Shown: in pieces, positions 24,161-32,502 of the stretch
How positions within the stretch are numbered: position 1 is the first letter of the stretch
How the letters are laid out: the number at the start of each line of letters is the position of its first letter
From: a bacterium
GTDB lineage: Bacteria; Bacteroidota; Ignavibacteria; SZUA-365
DNA length: 64,000 bases
Assembly: GCA_020444325.1 (NCBI GenBank)
Contig: JAHLLD010000010.1
Location: forward strand, 1 to 64,000
Reading direction: 5' to 3'
Notes under the pieces: model-generated
What the model saw: the letters and a program-made list of their open reading frames with translations, nothing else
What the model was told of the DNA's origin: nothing
Databases searched by the model: none
Translations under genes and position numbers: made by a program

Positions 24161-24676
24161 ATGTATACAACGCAAGGATTCAATTTCAGGGAATGGATAG
24201 ACGAACACAGGCATCTGCTGAAACCGCCTGTCGGGAATCAGCAGGTTTTTGAAAACGCGGAATTCATCGTCATGGTCGTCGGCGGACCGAACGCCCGTAA
24301 AGACTACCATTACAATGAGGGCGAGGAATTTTTCTACCAGATCGAAGGCGACATCACGCTGAAAGTCATGGACGACGGCACACCGCGGGATGTCACGATC
24401 AGGGAAGGCGATATTTTCCTGCTGCCCGCACGTGTGCCACACTCCCCTCAGCGTCCCGCAAACACGGTCGGACTCGTCATCGAACGCAAGCGTCTGCCCG
24501 GTGAGCAGGACGGCTTCATGTGGTTCTGCGAACAGTGCGGCGACAAGTTGTACGAAGAGTATTTCCCGCTCGAGAATATTGTCACGCAGCTGCCGCCCAT
24601 CATGGAACGATTTTTTACCTCAGACGAGCATCGCACATGCGCGAAATGCGGGCATGTCATGGAGAAACCCAACTAA
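24161..24676 (+). CDS. 3-hydroxyanthranilate 3,4-dioxygenase
   Basis: This Fe(II) cupin opens the ring of 3-hydroxyanthranilate to give 2-amino-3-carboxymuconate semialdehyde (ACMS). The 171-residue protein shows the metal ligands in YHYNEGEEFFYQ (His and Glu) and the second-motif histidine in ARVPHSPQRP. The C-terminal structural iron (rubredoxin-like) site typical of bacterial enzymes is also present as CEQCG and CAKCG. The start at 24161 follows AAAGGACAGGAC, 13 bases after the deaminase stop. Confidence 0.95.
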   Translation: MYTTQGFNFREWIDEHRHLLKPPVGNQQVFENAEFIVMVVGGPNARKDYHYNEGEEFFYQIEGDITLKVMDDGTPRDVTIREGDIFLLPARVPHSPQRPANTVGLVIERKRLPGEQDGFMWFCEQCGDKLYEEYFPLENIVTQLPPIMERFFTSDEHRTCAKCGHVMEKPN

Positions 24677-24703
24677 TCATCAGAAAGCGGATACCAGACA
24701 CGC

Positions 24704-25720
24704 ATGTTCAAAGTCGACGTCCACACACACATTCTTCCTCCGTCATGGCCGGACCTGAACGAACGCTTCGGCACACCGGGCTTTCCATCGTTCGAAGCGC
24801 AGGCAGACGGTTCCGCCAATATGATCGTGAACTGCAAGCATTTCCGGACTTTTCAGCCGAACTCCTGGGATCCTGCGGTACGTATCGGGGAGTGTGACGC
24901 AACCGGTGTCGACGTACAGGTGCTCTCGACGGTGCCGGTCATGTTCAGTTACTGGGCAAATCCTGAACATGCAGCCACACTGTCCCGCATTCTGAACGAT
25001 CACATCGCCAGCACTGTCGCTGACAACCCACGGCGTTTTATCGGCCTTGCGACCGTGCCTCTGCAGGATACCGGCCTGGCCATTCGTGAGCTCGAACGTG
25101 CGGTGAAGGAACTTGGCCTGGCCGGCGTGGAAATCGGCACACATATCGACGGAATGAATCTCAATGACGAGCAGCTGTTCCCGTTCTTCGAAGCTGCATC
25201 GGATCTTGGTGCCGCAGTATTCGTGCATCCATGGGACATGATGGGAAAGGAAGCCCTGCAGCGGTACTGGCTGCCCTGGCTGGTCTCCATGCCCGCAGAA
25301 ACGTCTCGTGCGATATGCTCCATGATTTTTGGCGGTGTGCTGGAACGCCTGCCCGATCTTCGTGTGAATTTCGCGCATGGCGGCGGATCTTTCCCGGCGA
25401 CCATCGGACGCATTGAGCATGGCTTCAACGTGCGCCCCGACCTCGTCGCCATCGACAATTCCGTCAATCCCCGTGAATATCTCGGGCGCTTCTGGCTCGA
25501 TTCGCTGGTGCACGATCCGGCCATGCTGCGCTACATCGTCGACCTCGTCGGCGAGGACCGCATTACACTCGGATCGGACTACCCCTTCCCGCTCGGTGAA
25601 CATCATCCCGGCGCGTTGATTGAGTCCATGAGCGATTTCAGCGACGCACGCAAAGCCCTGCTGCTCGGGGAAAATGCGCTGACCTGGCTGAACATCGAGA
25701 AGGAGCGATTCATCGCATGA
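24704..25720 (+). CDS. 2-amino-3-carboxymuconate-6-semialdehyde decarboxylase (ACMSD)
   Basis: This amidohydrolase-superfamily enzyme of 338 residues decarboxylates ACMS to 2-aminomuconate semialdehyde, keeping it from cyclising to quinolinate. Zinc ligands are visible as VDVHTHILP at the N-terminus, FVHPWDM, FAHGGGSFP and the catalytic Asp in TLGSDYPFPLG. The NERFG and ATVPLQD blocks also match ACMSD. Its position after the dioxygenase that makes its substrate is strong support. Its TGA overlaps the next ATG (ATGA). Confidence 0.93.
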   Translation: MFKVDVHTHILPPSWPDLNERFGTPGFPSFEAQADGSANMIVNCKHFRTFQPNSWDPAVRIGECDATGVDVQVLSTVPVMFSYWANPEHAATLSRILNDHIASTVADNPRRFIGLATVPLQDTGLAIRELERAVKELGLAGVEIGTHIDGMNLNDEQLFPFFEAASDLGAAVFVHPWDMMGKEALQRYWLPWLVSMPAETSRAICSMIFGGVLERLPDLRVNFAHGGGSFPATIGRIEHGFNVRPDLVAIDNSVNPREYLGRFWLDSLVHDPAMLRYIVDLVGEDRITLGSDYPFPLGEHHPGALIESMSDFSDARKALLLGENALTWLNIEKERFIA

Positions 25721-26550
25721 AATGCACCGTGCATTTTGGAAACGAGAGCTTCGCCGTCTTCATGGATCGTGCAACGCCGATAAGCATCCCGCTGCGCTTC
25801 GACGGACCTCAGCCCAACAGTTACGATGTTCCGCACGCGACATCACGGGCGTACGAAGACGGTGGATTCATTGGTGATACCCGCCGCGGGGGCGGCTGTA
25901 ATTTCGAGACCGTGCAGCTCACGCCGCATTGCAATGGTACACATACCGAATGTGTGGGACACATTTCCGATGCACGGCTTTCCGTAGAAGAGCTGGTGCC
26001 CCCCGGACTCCTCCCCGCCACATTGATCTCGGTCACACCCGAACAGGCGCTGTTCAGCAGCGATTCATATTTCCTGCTCAAAGAAGAAGATGATTTCATC
26101 ATCACCGCACATGCGCTGCGCAGTGCACTGGCACATGCCGATCCACATTTTCTGGAAGCGCTGGTGATACGTACACTGCCAAATGACGCATCGAAATGCA
26201 GCAGGCGTTACACGGAAAAGCCACCGCCATTCCTCAGTATCGAGGCGGTGCACACGCTCAACGCCTTCGGGATAGAGCACCTGCTGGTAGACATTCCCTC
26301 GCTCGATCGTGCGATGGATGAAGGCAGACTCAGTGCTCATCATCTCTTCTGGGATGTCCCACAGGGCAGCCACGAAGTGGATCCTGCCTCGCCTTCAAGG
26401 CGCAGTATCACGGAAATGATCTTCGTACCCGATACGGTGAAGGACGGCAAATACATGCTTGACCTGCAGATCGCGCCGTTTGTATCAGACGCCGCCCCAA
26501 GCCGTCCTGTCCTTTTCCCCATTCAAGCAATCGAAAACCATGCAGCCTGA
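25717..26550 (+). CDS. Cyclase-family hydrolase, probable kynurenine formamidase
   Basis: The 277-residue protein has the zinc-binding HCNGTHTECVGH pattern (HxGTHxDxxxH class) of the metal-dependent cyclase family that includes bacterial kynurenine formamidase KynB. In this context it would hydrolyse N-formylkynurenine to kynurenine and formate. It is longer than typical KynB (~210 residues) and differs around the motif, so it is a divergent member. The function is inferred mainly from the otherwise complete pathway, which needs this step. The ATGA overlap with ACMSD and an 11-base overlap with kynureninase show coupling. Confidence 0.78.
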   Translation: MKCTVHFGNESFAVFMDRATPISIPLRFDGPQPNSYDVPHATSRAYEDGGFIGDTRRGGGCNFETVQLTPHCNGTHTECVGHISDARLSVEELVPPGLLPATLISVTPEQALFSSDSYFLLKEEDDFIITAHALRSALAHADPHFLEALVIRTLPNDASKCSRRYTEKPPPFLSIEAVHTLNAFGIEHLLVDIPSLDRAMDEGRLSAHHLFWDVPQGSHEVDPASPSRRSITEMIFVPDTVKDGKYMLDLQIAPFVSDAAPSRPVLFPIQAIENHAA

Positions 26551-27820
26551 CCACTCTCGTTTTTCAGAACCAGATTTCGTCACACGTGCCGATACGGAGG
26601 ACCCGCTGCGGGATTTCCGTCCCCGTTTCCATATTCCGCAAGGTGAGAGCGGAAGGCCTTCGGTGTATCTCTGCGGGAATTCCCTGGGATTGCAGCCACG
26701 GGAAACACGTGCTTACATCGATGCCGAACTCAAAGATTGGGCGACCTACGGTGTTGAGGGACACTTCAGGGCGCGCCATCCCTGGATGCAGTATCACGAA
26801 CTGCTGACAGAGCAGACGGCAGCCATCGTCGGCGCCCAGCCGGAAGAAGTCGTGGTGATGAACACGCTCAGCGTGAACCTGCACCTCATGATGGTCTCGT
26901 TCTATCGTCCCACATCTCAGCGCTACCGCATTATCATCGAAGAAAAGGCTTTCCCCAGCGATCAGTACGCCGTGGCATCGCAGGCCGCATTTCACGGCTA
27001 CGATCCCGGGGATGCCATCGTTGAAATTCCGATGAACAATGCGGGAGTATTTGAAGCCGATGCGATACATGCGACGATCGAAGCCAACCGTGACTCCGCG
27101 GCTCTGCTCCTGCTCGGCGGAGTCAACTACTATAACGGACAGTTATTCGACATCGCCGCAATCACCGACCAGGCGCATGCTGCGGGGATTACTGTCGGTG
27201 TGGATCTTGCACATGCTGCTGGGAATGTCCCGCTTCATCTGCACGACTGGGGTGTGGATTTCGCCGCCTGGTGTTCCTACAAATACCTGAATGCAGGTCC
27301 CGGCAGTACCGCAGGCTGCTTCGTGCATGCCAGGCATGCGAAGGATGCGTCACTGCCCCGTTTTGCCGGATGGTGGGGACATGACAAGGCGAGCCGCTTC
27401 AAGATGCCAGGTACGTTTACGCCCATCACCGGGGCCGAAGGCTGGCAGCTCAGTAATCCCTCCATCCTTCCACTTGCCGCACTCCGGGCTTCCACTGCCA
27501 TGTTCGCGGAAGCGGGTATGGCGTCGCTGCGCGAGAAGAGCGTAGCGCTGACCGGCTACTGCTCCTACCTTCTTCAGCAGCGCCAGCATCCACAGTGGAG
27601 CATCATCACTCCTGAGGATGCAGACGCGCGCGGCTGTCAGCTTTCCCTGCGGATTCGTGAGAACGGACGCGCACTTTTTGATCATCTTGCTGCCAACGAT
27701 GTCATCTGCGACTGGCGGGAACCTGATGTGATACGCATCGCGCCGGTACCACTGTATAACAGTTTCGAAGACGTCGCACGTTTCGTCTCTCTCTTCCACG
27801 ACTTTTTCACTCGTCCCTGA
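26540..27820 (+). CDS. kynU: Kynureninase
   Basis: This PLP enzyme cleaves (3-hydroxy)kynurenine to (3-hydroxy)anthranilate and alanine. The protein is 426 residues. It has YLCGNSLGLQPR near the N-terminus, VGVDLAHAAGNVPL holding the PLP-binding Asp, and the PLP lysine in WCSYKYLNAGPGS. GWWGHD and SNPSILPLAALR complete the family pattern. The start at 26540 (MQPDHS) is chosen because the earlier open frame overlaps the preceding gene by far too much. The region before it has no clear Shine-Dalgarno sequence, which fits re-initiation after the overlapping upstream stop. Confidence 0.95.
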   Translation: MQPDHSRFSEPDFVTRADTEDPLRDFRPRFHIPQGESGRPSVYLCGNSLGLQPRETRAYIDAELKDWATYGVEGHFRARHPWMQYHELLTEQTAAIVGAQPEEVVVMNTLSVNLHLMMVSFYRPTSQRYRIIIEEKAFPSDQYAVASQAAFHGYDPGDAIVEIPMNNAGVFEADAIHATIEANRDSAALLLLGGVNYYNGQLFDIAAITDQAHAAGITVGVDLAHAAGNVPLHLHDWGVDFAAWCSYKYLNAGPGSTAGCFVHARHAKDASLPRFAGWWGHDKASRFKMPGTFTPITGAEGWQLSNPSILPLAALRASTAMFAEAGMASLREKSVALTGYCSYLLQQRQHPQWSIITPEDADARGCQLSLRIRENGRALFDHLAANDVICDWREPDVIRIAPVPLYNSFEDVARFVSLFHDFFTRP

Positions 27821-27833
27821 ATCAAGAGCATCC

Positions 27834-29216
27834 ATGACTGAAGAACGACAGCATATTCTCATTGCCGGTGCAGGACTCGCCGGCAGCCTGTTATCCGTCT
27901 ATCTCGCGAAGCGGGGTCTGCACGTCGACATGCGCGAGCGCCGGCCGGATATGCGCCGTGAAGATATCAGCGCCGGGCGGTCCATCAACCTCGCATTGTC
28001 CACCCGCGGCATACATGCGCTGCAGGAGGTGGGGCTTGCGGATGAAATCATGCAGCTGGCCATCCCCATGCGCGGCCGCATGATGCATGCCGTGGACGGC
28101 AGCCTGACGTTTCAGCCTTACGGCAAGGACGAGAGCGAGGTCATCTACTCCGTCTCACGCGGTGAACTCAACAAACGACTGATGACGCTCGCCGAAAAGC
28201 ATGCGCATGTATCGCTCTCCTTCCAGCAGCGATGCGAAGGGATGGACTTCAGCACCGGTCGCGTACAGTTCACCGATGAACGCGGCGGCGGACAGTACAC
28301 CCTTCAGCCGCAAACCGTCATCGCCTGCGACGGCGCCGGTTCCCCCGTCCGTCACAGCATGGAGGCGCTCGAGGCGTTCAGCGCCAGCACAGAGTATCTC
28401 GCGCACAGCTACAAAGAGCTGCATATTCCGCCGCATGATGACGGCAGTCACCGCATTGAAAAGCATGCCCTGCACATCTGGCCACGGCGCGCATTCATGC
28501 TCATCGCATTGCCAAATCTTGATGGCAGCTTCACCTGCACGCTCTTCCTTCAGACAGAAGGTGAGCCCGGCTTTTCCTCCCTGCAGACGCCGGAAGCGCT
28601 GCGCAGTTTTTTCCAGAAGGAGTTCCCTGACGCGCTCGCACTCATGCCCACGCTGGAGGAGGATTTCTTCAGCAATCCCACGGGCGCGCTCGGCACCGTC
28701 CGCAGCTACCCCTGGCATGTCGGTGGAAAGGCGGCGCTGCTCGGTGATGCCGCACATGCCATCGTTCCATTCTATGGACAGGGAATGAATTGCGCATTCG
28801 AAGACTGTACGGTACTCAATACCTGCATTGAAGAATTCGGACTGCAGTGGGAGCGGGTATTCAGGGCTTACCAGGAACGGCGGAAAGCCAATGCGGATGC
28901 CATTGCGGATCTCGCCATCGAAAACTTCATCGAGATGCGTGACCGCGTCGCCGATGACCGCTTCCTGCTCATGAAGAAGGTCGGCCTCGCCCTGGAAGCG
29001 CGTTTCCCCGAGTACTTCATCCCGCTCTACAGCATGGTGACCTTTCACCGCACACCATACGCCGTTGCGCGGGAACGGGGACGCATGCAGCAGGAAATCC
29101 TCGAAGAGATCACCCGCGGCGTCCACGACCCTGAAGGAGTCGATTTCACACGCGCCGGATCCCTGATCGAGGCAAAGCTCCGTCCCTACGCCGAAGAAGC
29201 GGCCGGACTGTACTGA
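27834..29216 (+). CDS. kmo: Kynurenine 3-monooxygenase
   Basis: This FAD-dependent aromatic hydroxylase (460 residues) makes 3-hydroxykynurenine from kynurenine with NADPH and O2. The N-terminal FAD site is LIAGAGLAGSLLSVYLAKRG, the ribityl-binding block is LLGDAAHAIVPFYGQGMN, and GRSINLALSTRG is the kynurenine-monooxygenase-type block. The C-terminal ~100 residues (FPEYFIPLYSMVTFHR, YAVARERG) correspond to the helical region that anchors eukaryotic KMO to mitochondria and closes the bacterial active site. It starts 13 bases after kynU. Confidence 0.96.
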   Translation: MTEERQHILIAGAGLAGSLLSVYLAKRGLHVDMRERRPDMRREDISAGRSINLALSTRGIHALQEVGLADEIMQLAIPMRGRMMHAVDGSLTFQPYGKDESEVIYSVSRGELNKRLMTLAEKHAHVSLSFQQRCEGMDFSTGRVQFTDERGGGQYTLQPQTVIACDGAGSPVRHSMEALEAFSASTEYLAHSYKELHIPPHDDGSHRIEKHALHIWPRRAFMLIALPNLDGSFTCTLFLQTEGEPGFSSLQTPEALRSFFQKEFPDALALMPTLEEDFFSNPTGALGTVRSYPWHVGGKAALLGDAAHAIVPFYGQGMNCAFEDCTVLNTCIEEFGLQWERVFRAYQERRKANADAIADLAIENFIEMRDRVADDRFLLMKKVGLALEARFPEYFIPLYSMVTFHRTPYAVARERGRMQQEILEEITRGVHDPEGVDFTRAGSLIEAKLRPYAEEAAGLY

Positions 29217-29234
29217 CACAAGGAGAGAACCAAC

Positions 29235-30335
29235 ATGGATAAACCTTATCCCCCGCTTTACTATACAGACTATCTTCAGCTCGATGCATTGCTCAATGCG
29301 CAGGATCGGAAGAGCGAAGAGTACGGCCAGCCGGCACATGATGAAATGCTCTTTATCATCGTCCATCAGGCATACGAACTGTGGTTCAAGCAGATTCTGT
29401 TCGAGGTCGATTCCGTCATCACCCTCCTCTCCGCCGATCATGTGGATGAAAAAAACATCGGCATCTGTGTCGCGCGGCTCGAACGCGTGATCGAGATTCA
29501 GAAAGTACTCATCGATCAGCTTCGCATCCTGGAAACCATGACGCCGCTGGATTTCCTGGATTTCAGGGATTTTCTTTTTCCCGCTTCCGGTTTCCAGAGC
29601 ATACAGTTCCGCATGCTGGAAATCCGGCTCGGCCTGCAGTCGGACAAACGGCTGCGCTACAACCAGGCAGCGTATCACAGCCGGGTCTCCGCGGCACACC
29701 GGGAAGAACTGATTGCGGCGGAACAGCAGCCGTCGCTGTTCAACACGCTGGAGAACTGGCTCGAGCGTACGCCTTTCCTCGAAACGGGGTCGTACCGTTT
29801 CTGGGATGAATACCGCAGTGCGGTGCAGGACATGCTGGCACGCGATCGCGCGGTCATCGAGGGCAATCCGACGCTCACCGAGGAGGAAAAAGCCGCCCAG
29901 CTCGAAGAGCAGAATGGGACGGTGGAACACTTCGAAGCGATTTTTGATCAGACGCGACACGATTCGCTGCGTGATGAAGGGGAACGGCGTATGAGACATC
30001 GTGCAACGCTCGCTGCGCTGTTCATCAGCCTCTATCGCGATGAGCCCATACTGACACAGCCCTATCGCCTGCTGGCCACGCTCGTGGATGTCGATGAACT
30101 CATGACAACCTGGCGATACAGGCATGCCCTCATGGTGCACAGGATGATCGGGACAAAAATCGGTACCGGAGGGAGCTCGGGCTATCACTACCTGAAATCC
30201 ACTGCTGAAAGCCATCGCATTTTCCGTGATCTCACAAATCTCTCGACCTTCCTCATTCCCCGGCACGCATTGCCGTCTCTACCGGATGAATTGCGCACAA
30301 AACTCGGTTTTTCTCATGCAGGGAAAGGACAGTGA
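29235..30335 (+). CDS. kynA: Tryptophan 2,3-dioxygenase
   Basis: This heme enzyme opens the indole ring of L-tryptophan to N-formylkynurenine, the entry step of the cluster. The 366-residue protein shows YTDYLQLDALL, HDEMLFIIVHQAYELWFKQ and the C-terminal HRMIGTKIGTGGSSGYHYL with the substrate-binding GTGGS loop and heme-side residues. It is longer than common proteobacterial TDOs (~280-300) and nearer the eukaryotic size through extra helices in the middle. AGGAGAG precedes the ATG. It is the last catabolic gene of the cluster and overlaps the next frame by four bases. Confidence 0.95.
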   Translation: MDKPYPPLYYTDYLQLDALLNAQDRKSEEYGQPAHDEMLFIIVHQAYELWFKQILFEVDSVITLLSADHVDEKNIGICVARLERVIEIQKVLIDQLRILETMTPLDFLDFRDFLFPASGFQSIQFRMLEIRLGLQSDKRLRYNQAAYHSRVSAAHREELIAAEQQPSLFNTLENWLERTPFLETGSYRFWDEYRSAVQDMLARDRAVIEGNPTLTEEEKAAQLEEQNGTVEHFEAIFDQTRHDSLRDEGERRMRHRATLAALFISLYRDEPILTQPYRLLATLVDVDELMTTWRYRHALMVHRMIGTKIGTGGSSGYHYLKSTAESHRIFRDLTNLSTFLIPRHALPSLPDELRTKLGFSHAGKGQ

Positions 30336-31747
30336 TACAGGATGAAAGCTCAGCCGATGCGCACGGGACCGACCGGTTTCGCGCACTGCTCGAACAGTCT
30401 GGTGAACTTGCGCGCCTGCTCCTGAAATCTCCTCAGGCGCCGCGGGCGCTTACTTCCGAATTCCTCCACGCACGCAAACGTTTCAGCTCCGAGGACAAGG
30501 GACGCATATCCTCGCTGGCGCATCACGCCCTGCGCTGCTGGCGTCCCTCGTGCGCTGCCCTTACCGGGGATGCCGGGGATGTGGATCATCGCATCGACAG
30601 AGACATGGCGGAGGCGGTGACAGCAACCGCCCTTCTGCTGGCCCTGGAACAGCGCCCCGGATTCCCTCTCCCGTTTGAACTTCGTGTCAGTCCCTGGACA
30701 AAGGACGAAATGTCATCCACGGCGCAGACAATCATCGCACATTACAGCAGTGGGAAAGTGGTATCCGTCGATACGCTCTCGGCGACGCTGGATGCTGTCA
30801 CTGTTCCCGCAGTGCACGCTGCACTGCAGGACTGGACGTACGACACGCTCACCACGGAGGGAATGGCGGCACAGGAAATTCATGATCTCGGACAGACGCT
30901 CTGTGAAGCGCCACCCCTGACGCTGCGCGTCAACCTCATGCGGAACTCGCGGGAAGAACTCCTGCAGCTATTGGCGGAGCAGAACGTTCCCGCGCTGCCT
31001 CACAGTCTGCTGCCCGCTGCCATCGTCGTACAGGAGAGGTTGCCCCTCACCGAATCCGAGCTGTACCGCGAGGGACGCTTTGAAGTGCAGGATGCAGGCA
31101 GTCAGCTCATCGGTCATGCATGCGCGGTCTCGGAAGGCGATACGGTGTATGACGCCTGTGCGGGTGGTGGTGGAAAAAGCATCCACCTGTGTGATCAGCT
31201 CGGAGGAAGCGGCCGGCTACTCGCCAGCGACATCGAGCGCAACAAGCTGCGTGGACTGCGACAGCGAGCCAAGCGCCTGGCGCTGACGAACATCGAGCTG
31301 CTGGCCGTTACACCATTCGGTGATCCCCAGAACCCCGATGAACACAAACCTGATCCCGGATCATTTGACTGCGTGCTTGTCGACGCTCCTTGCTCCGGCT
31401 TCGGAACCGTGCGGCGCAATCCCGCCCTCAAATGGCGACTGCAGGAACGCACCGTCCACCGTCTCGCATCGCGACAGAGCGGTATCCTCTCGCGTAATGC
31501 GGTGTATGTACGCAGTGGCGGCATCCTGCTGTATGCCACCTGCTCACTGCTGCCCGAAGAAAACGCGCATATCGTCCGCGCATTCCTTTCCACGCACAGT
31601 GACTTTTCTCTCGAAAACATTTCCCCCGCATTTCGCAAACAGAACGTCGACCTGCCCCTGTTCCCTGAAGATCACGGTATGCTGACCCTGCCTCCTTCCG
31701 TGCTTGACTCTGACGGTTTTTTCATGGCGCGCATGCGCAGAAGCTGA
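30332..31747 (+). CDS. RsmB/NSUN-family rRNA cytosine-5 methyltransferase
   Basis: This is a SAM-dependent RNA m5C methyltransferase of 471 residues. The N-terminal ~150 residues are helical, NusB-like. The catalytic domain has the SAM loop DACAGGGGKSIHL, the catalytic cysteine motif VDAPCSGFGTVRRNP and the release cysteine in YATCSLLPEEN. The target is probably 16S rRNA, as for RsmB, though other NSUN targets are possible. It starts with GTG at 30332, overlapping the dioxygenase stop, so it is read from the kynurenine transcript although functionally unrelated. Confidence 0.88.
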   Translation: MIQDESSADAHGTDRFRALLEQSGELARLLLKSPQAPRALTSEFLHARKRFSSEDKGRISSLAHHALRCWRPSCAALTGDAGDVDHRIDRDMAEAVTATALLLALEQRPGFPLPFELRVSPWTKDEMSSTAQTIIAHYSSGKVVSVDTLSATLDAVTVPAVHAALQDWTYDTLTTEGMAAQEIHDLGQTLCEAPPLTLRVNLMRNSREELLQLLAEQNVPALPHSLLPAAIVVQERLPLTESELYREGRFEVQDAGSQLIGHACAVSEGDTVYDACAGGGGKSIHLCDQLGGSGRLLASDIERNKLRGLRQRAKRLALTNIELLAVTPFGDPQNPDEHKPDPGSFDCVLVDAPCSGFGTVRRNPALKWRLQERTVHRLASRQSGILSRNAVYVRSGGILLYATCSLLPEENAHIVRAFLSTHSDFSLENISPAFRKQNVDLPLFPEDHGMLTLPPSVLDSDGFFMARMRRS

Positions 31748-31833
31748 AATATGCAGAAACTGCATATTTTCGGCTGACGGATTATGCAGAAACTGCATAA
31801 TGCGACGGAAAGAATATGCAGAAACTGCATATT
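31747..31833. repeat. Three-copy array of the TATGCAG-AAA-CTGCATA palindrome
   Basis: Palindromes are centred at 31758, 31791 and 31823. Each has the same AAA loop and the stems ATATGCAG/CTGCATAT, ATTATGCAG/CTGCATAAT and AATATGCAG/CTGCATATT. The outermost bases differ but pair in each copy, that is, they covary. Spacing is 33 and 32 bases, about three helical turns. The array lies between two convergent gene ends (rRNA methyltransferase and ICMT-like gene), so it is more likely a processing/termination or REP-like element than a promoter operator. Confidence 0.92.
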
Positions 31834-31872
31834 TCGCAGAGGACAACCCGGCGGGATGACATGGAAATCTGC

Positions 31873-32502
31873 TTATCGCCGTATTCGAAGGCGGGGAATG
31901 AACATCGGGACGTCGCGCTGATACTCCCGGTAAGCGTCCCCAAATTCGAGTATCAGTTTCCTTTCCTCAATGAACGCCCCGATAATGAGATATGCGATAC
32001 CGATGCCGGCGGTGATCGCGTAGGCAACGGAGAAGTTTCCCCAGAACAGCAGGAATAGGATACCGCCGCTGTAATACGGATGCCGCATGCGCGCAAGAAT
32101 CCCACGCGCCGTGAAATCCGAGAATTCGGCTTTTTCCCCGTTGAGATGCTGCTGTATCTGCCTGATGCCGAAGAAGAAGGGTTGATCGTATTGCCGGGCA
32201 CCGAGATAAAGGATCATCAGCGCCAGCCCGAGTCCAACCCACCGCACGATCGATGCGGGGAAGCTCCACACAAATAGCATCGGCGACTCGAGCGTCCACT
32301 GCAGCCACAGCAGAGGCAGCAGTGTCACAACGCTCAGCAGCACATAGAACAGACGAAAGTATGCGTACCTCGCCCCGAGCCAGTGATGCAGCTTGCGCTT
32401 CAGCGTGCAGGAAATCAGCAGACTGTGGATCACACACCAGGCCACCCAACCGACGGCGAGGAACAGATGTCCCGAGAAATTGAAAGTGGTATCGGCACTC
32501 AT
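31873..32502 (-). CDS. Isoprenylcysteine carboxyl methyltransferase-like (ICMT/PEMT family) membrane protein
   Basis: This integral membrane protein of 209 residues has about five hydrophobic segments. The C-terminal half carries the family core: ARMRHPYYSGGILFLLFW (the RHP-Y-G motif that helps bind SAM) and EERKLILEFGDAYREYQRDV before a final IPR. Bacterial members methylate unknown small or lipid substrates, and some are NnrU-like. The start at 32502 overlaps the LarA-like gene's stop (ATGA), so the pair is coupled. Earlier in-frame codons would only run through that gene. Confidence 0.82.
   Translation of the reverse strand: MSADTTFNFSGHLFLAVGWVAWCVIHSLLISCTLKRKLHHWLGARYAYFRLFYVLLSVVTLLPLLWLQWTLESPMLFVWSFPASIVRWVGLGLALMILYLGARQYDQPFFFGIRQIQQHLNGEKAEFSDFTARGILARMRHPYYSGGILFLLFWGNFSVAYAITAGIGIAYLIIGAFIEERKLILEFGDAYREYQRDVPMFIPRLRIRR

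Noticed and set aside
28155-30266. A 703-codon open frame antisense to kynurenine monooxygenase and tryptophan dioxygenase
   Set aside because: The opposite strand encodes two clear enzymes with all motifs. The antisense translation has no recognisable domain and reflects codon bias.
22237-30335. NAD biosynthesis from tryptophan
   Set aside because: ACMS decarboxylase, semialdehyde dehydrogenase and deaminase route carbon away from quinolinate, and no quinolinate phosphoribosyltransferase is in the cluster.
31747-31833. Operator array for a divergent promoter
   Set aside because: Both flanking genes end here (convergent), so a promoter operator is unlikely despite the helical-turn spacing.
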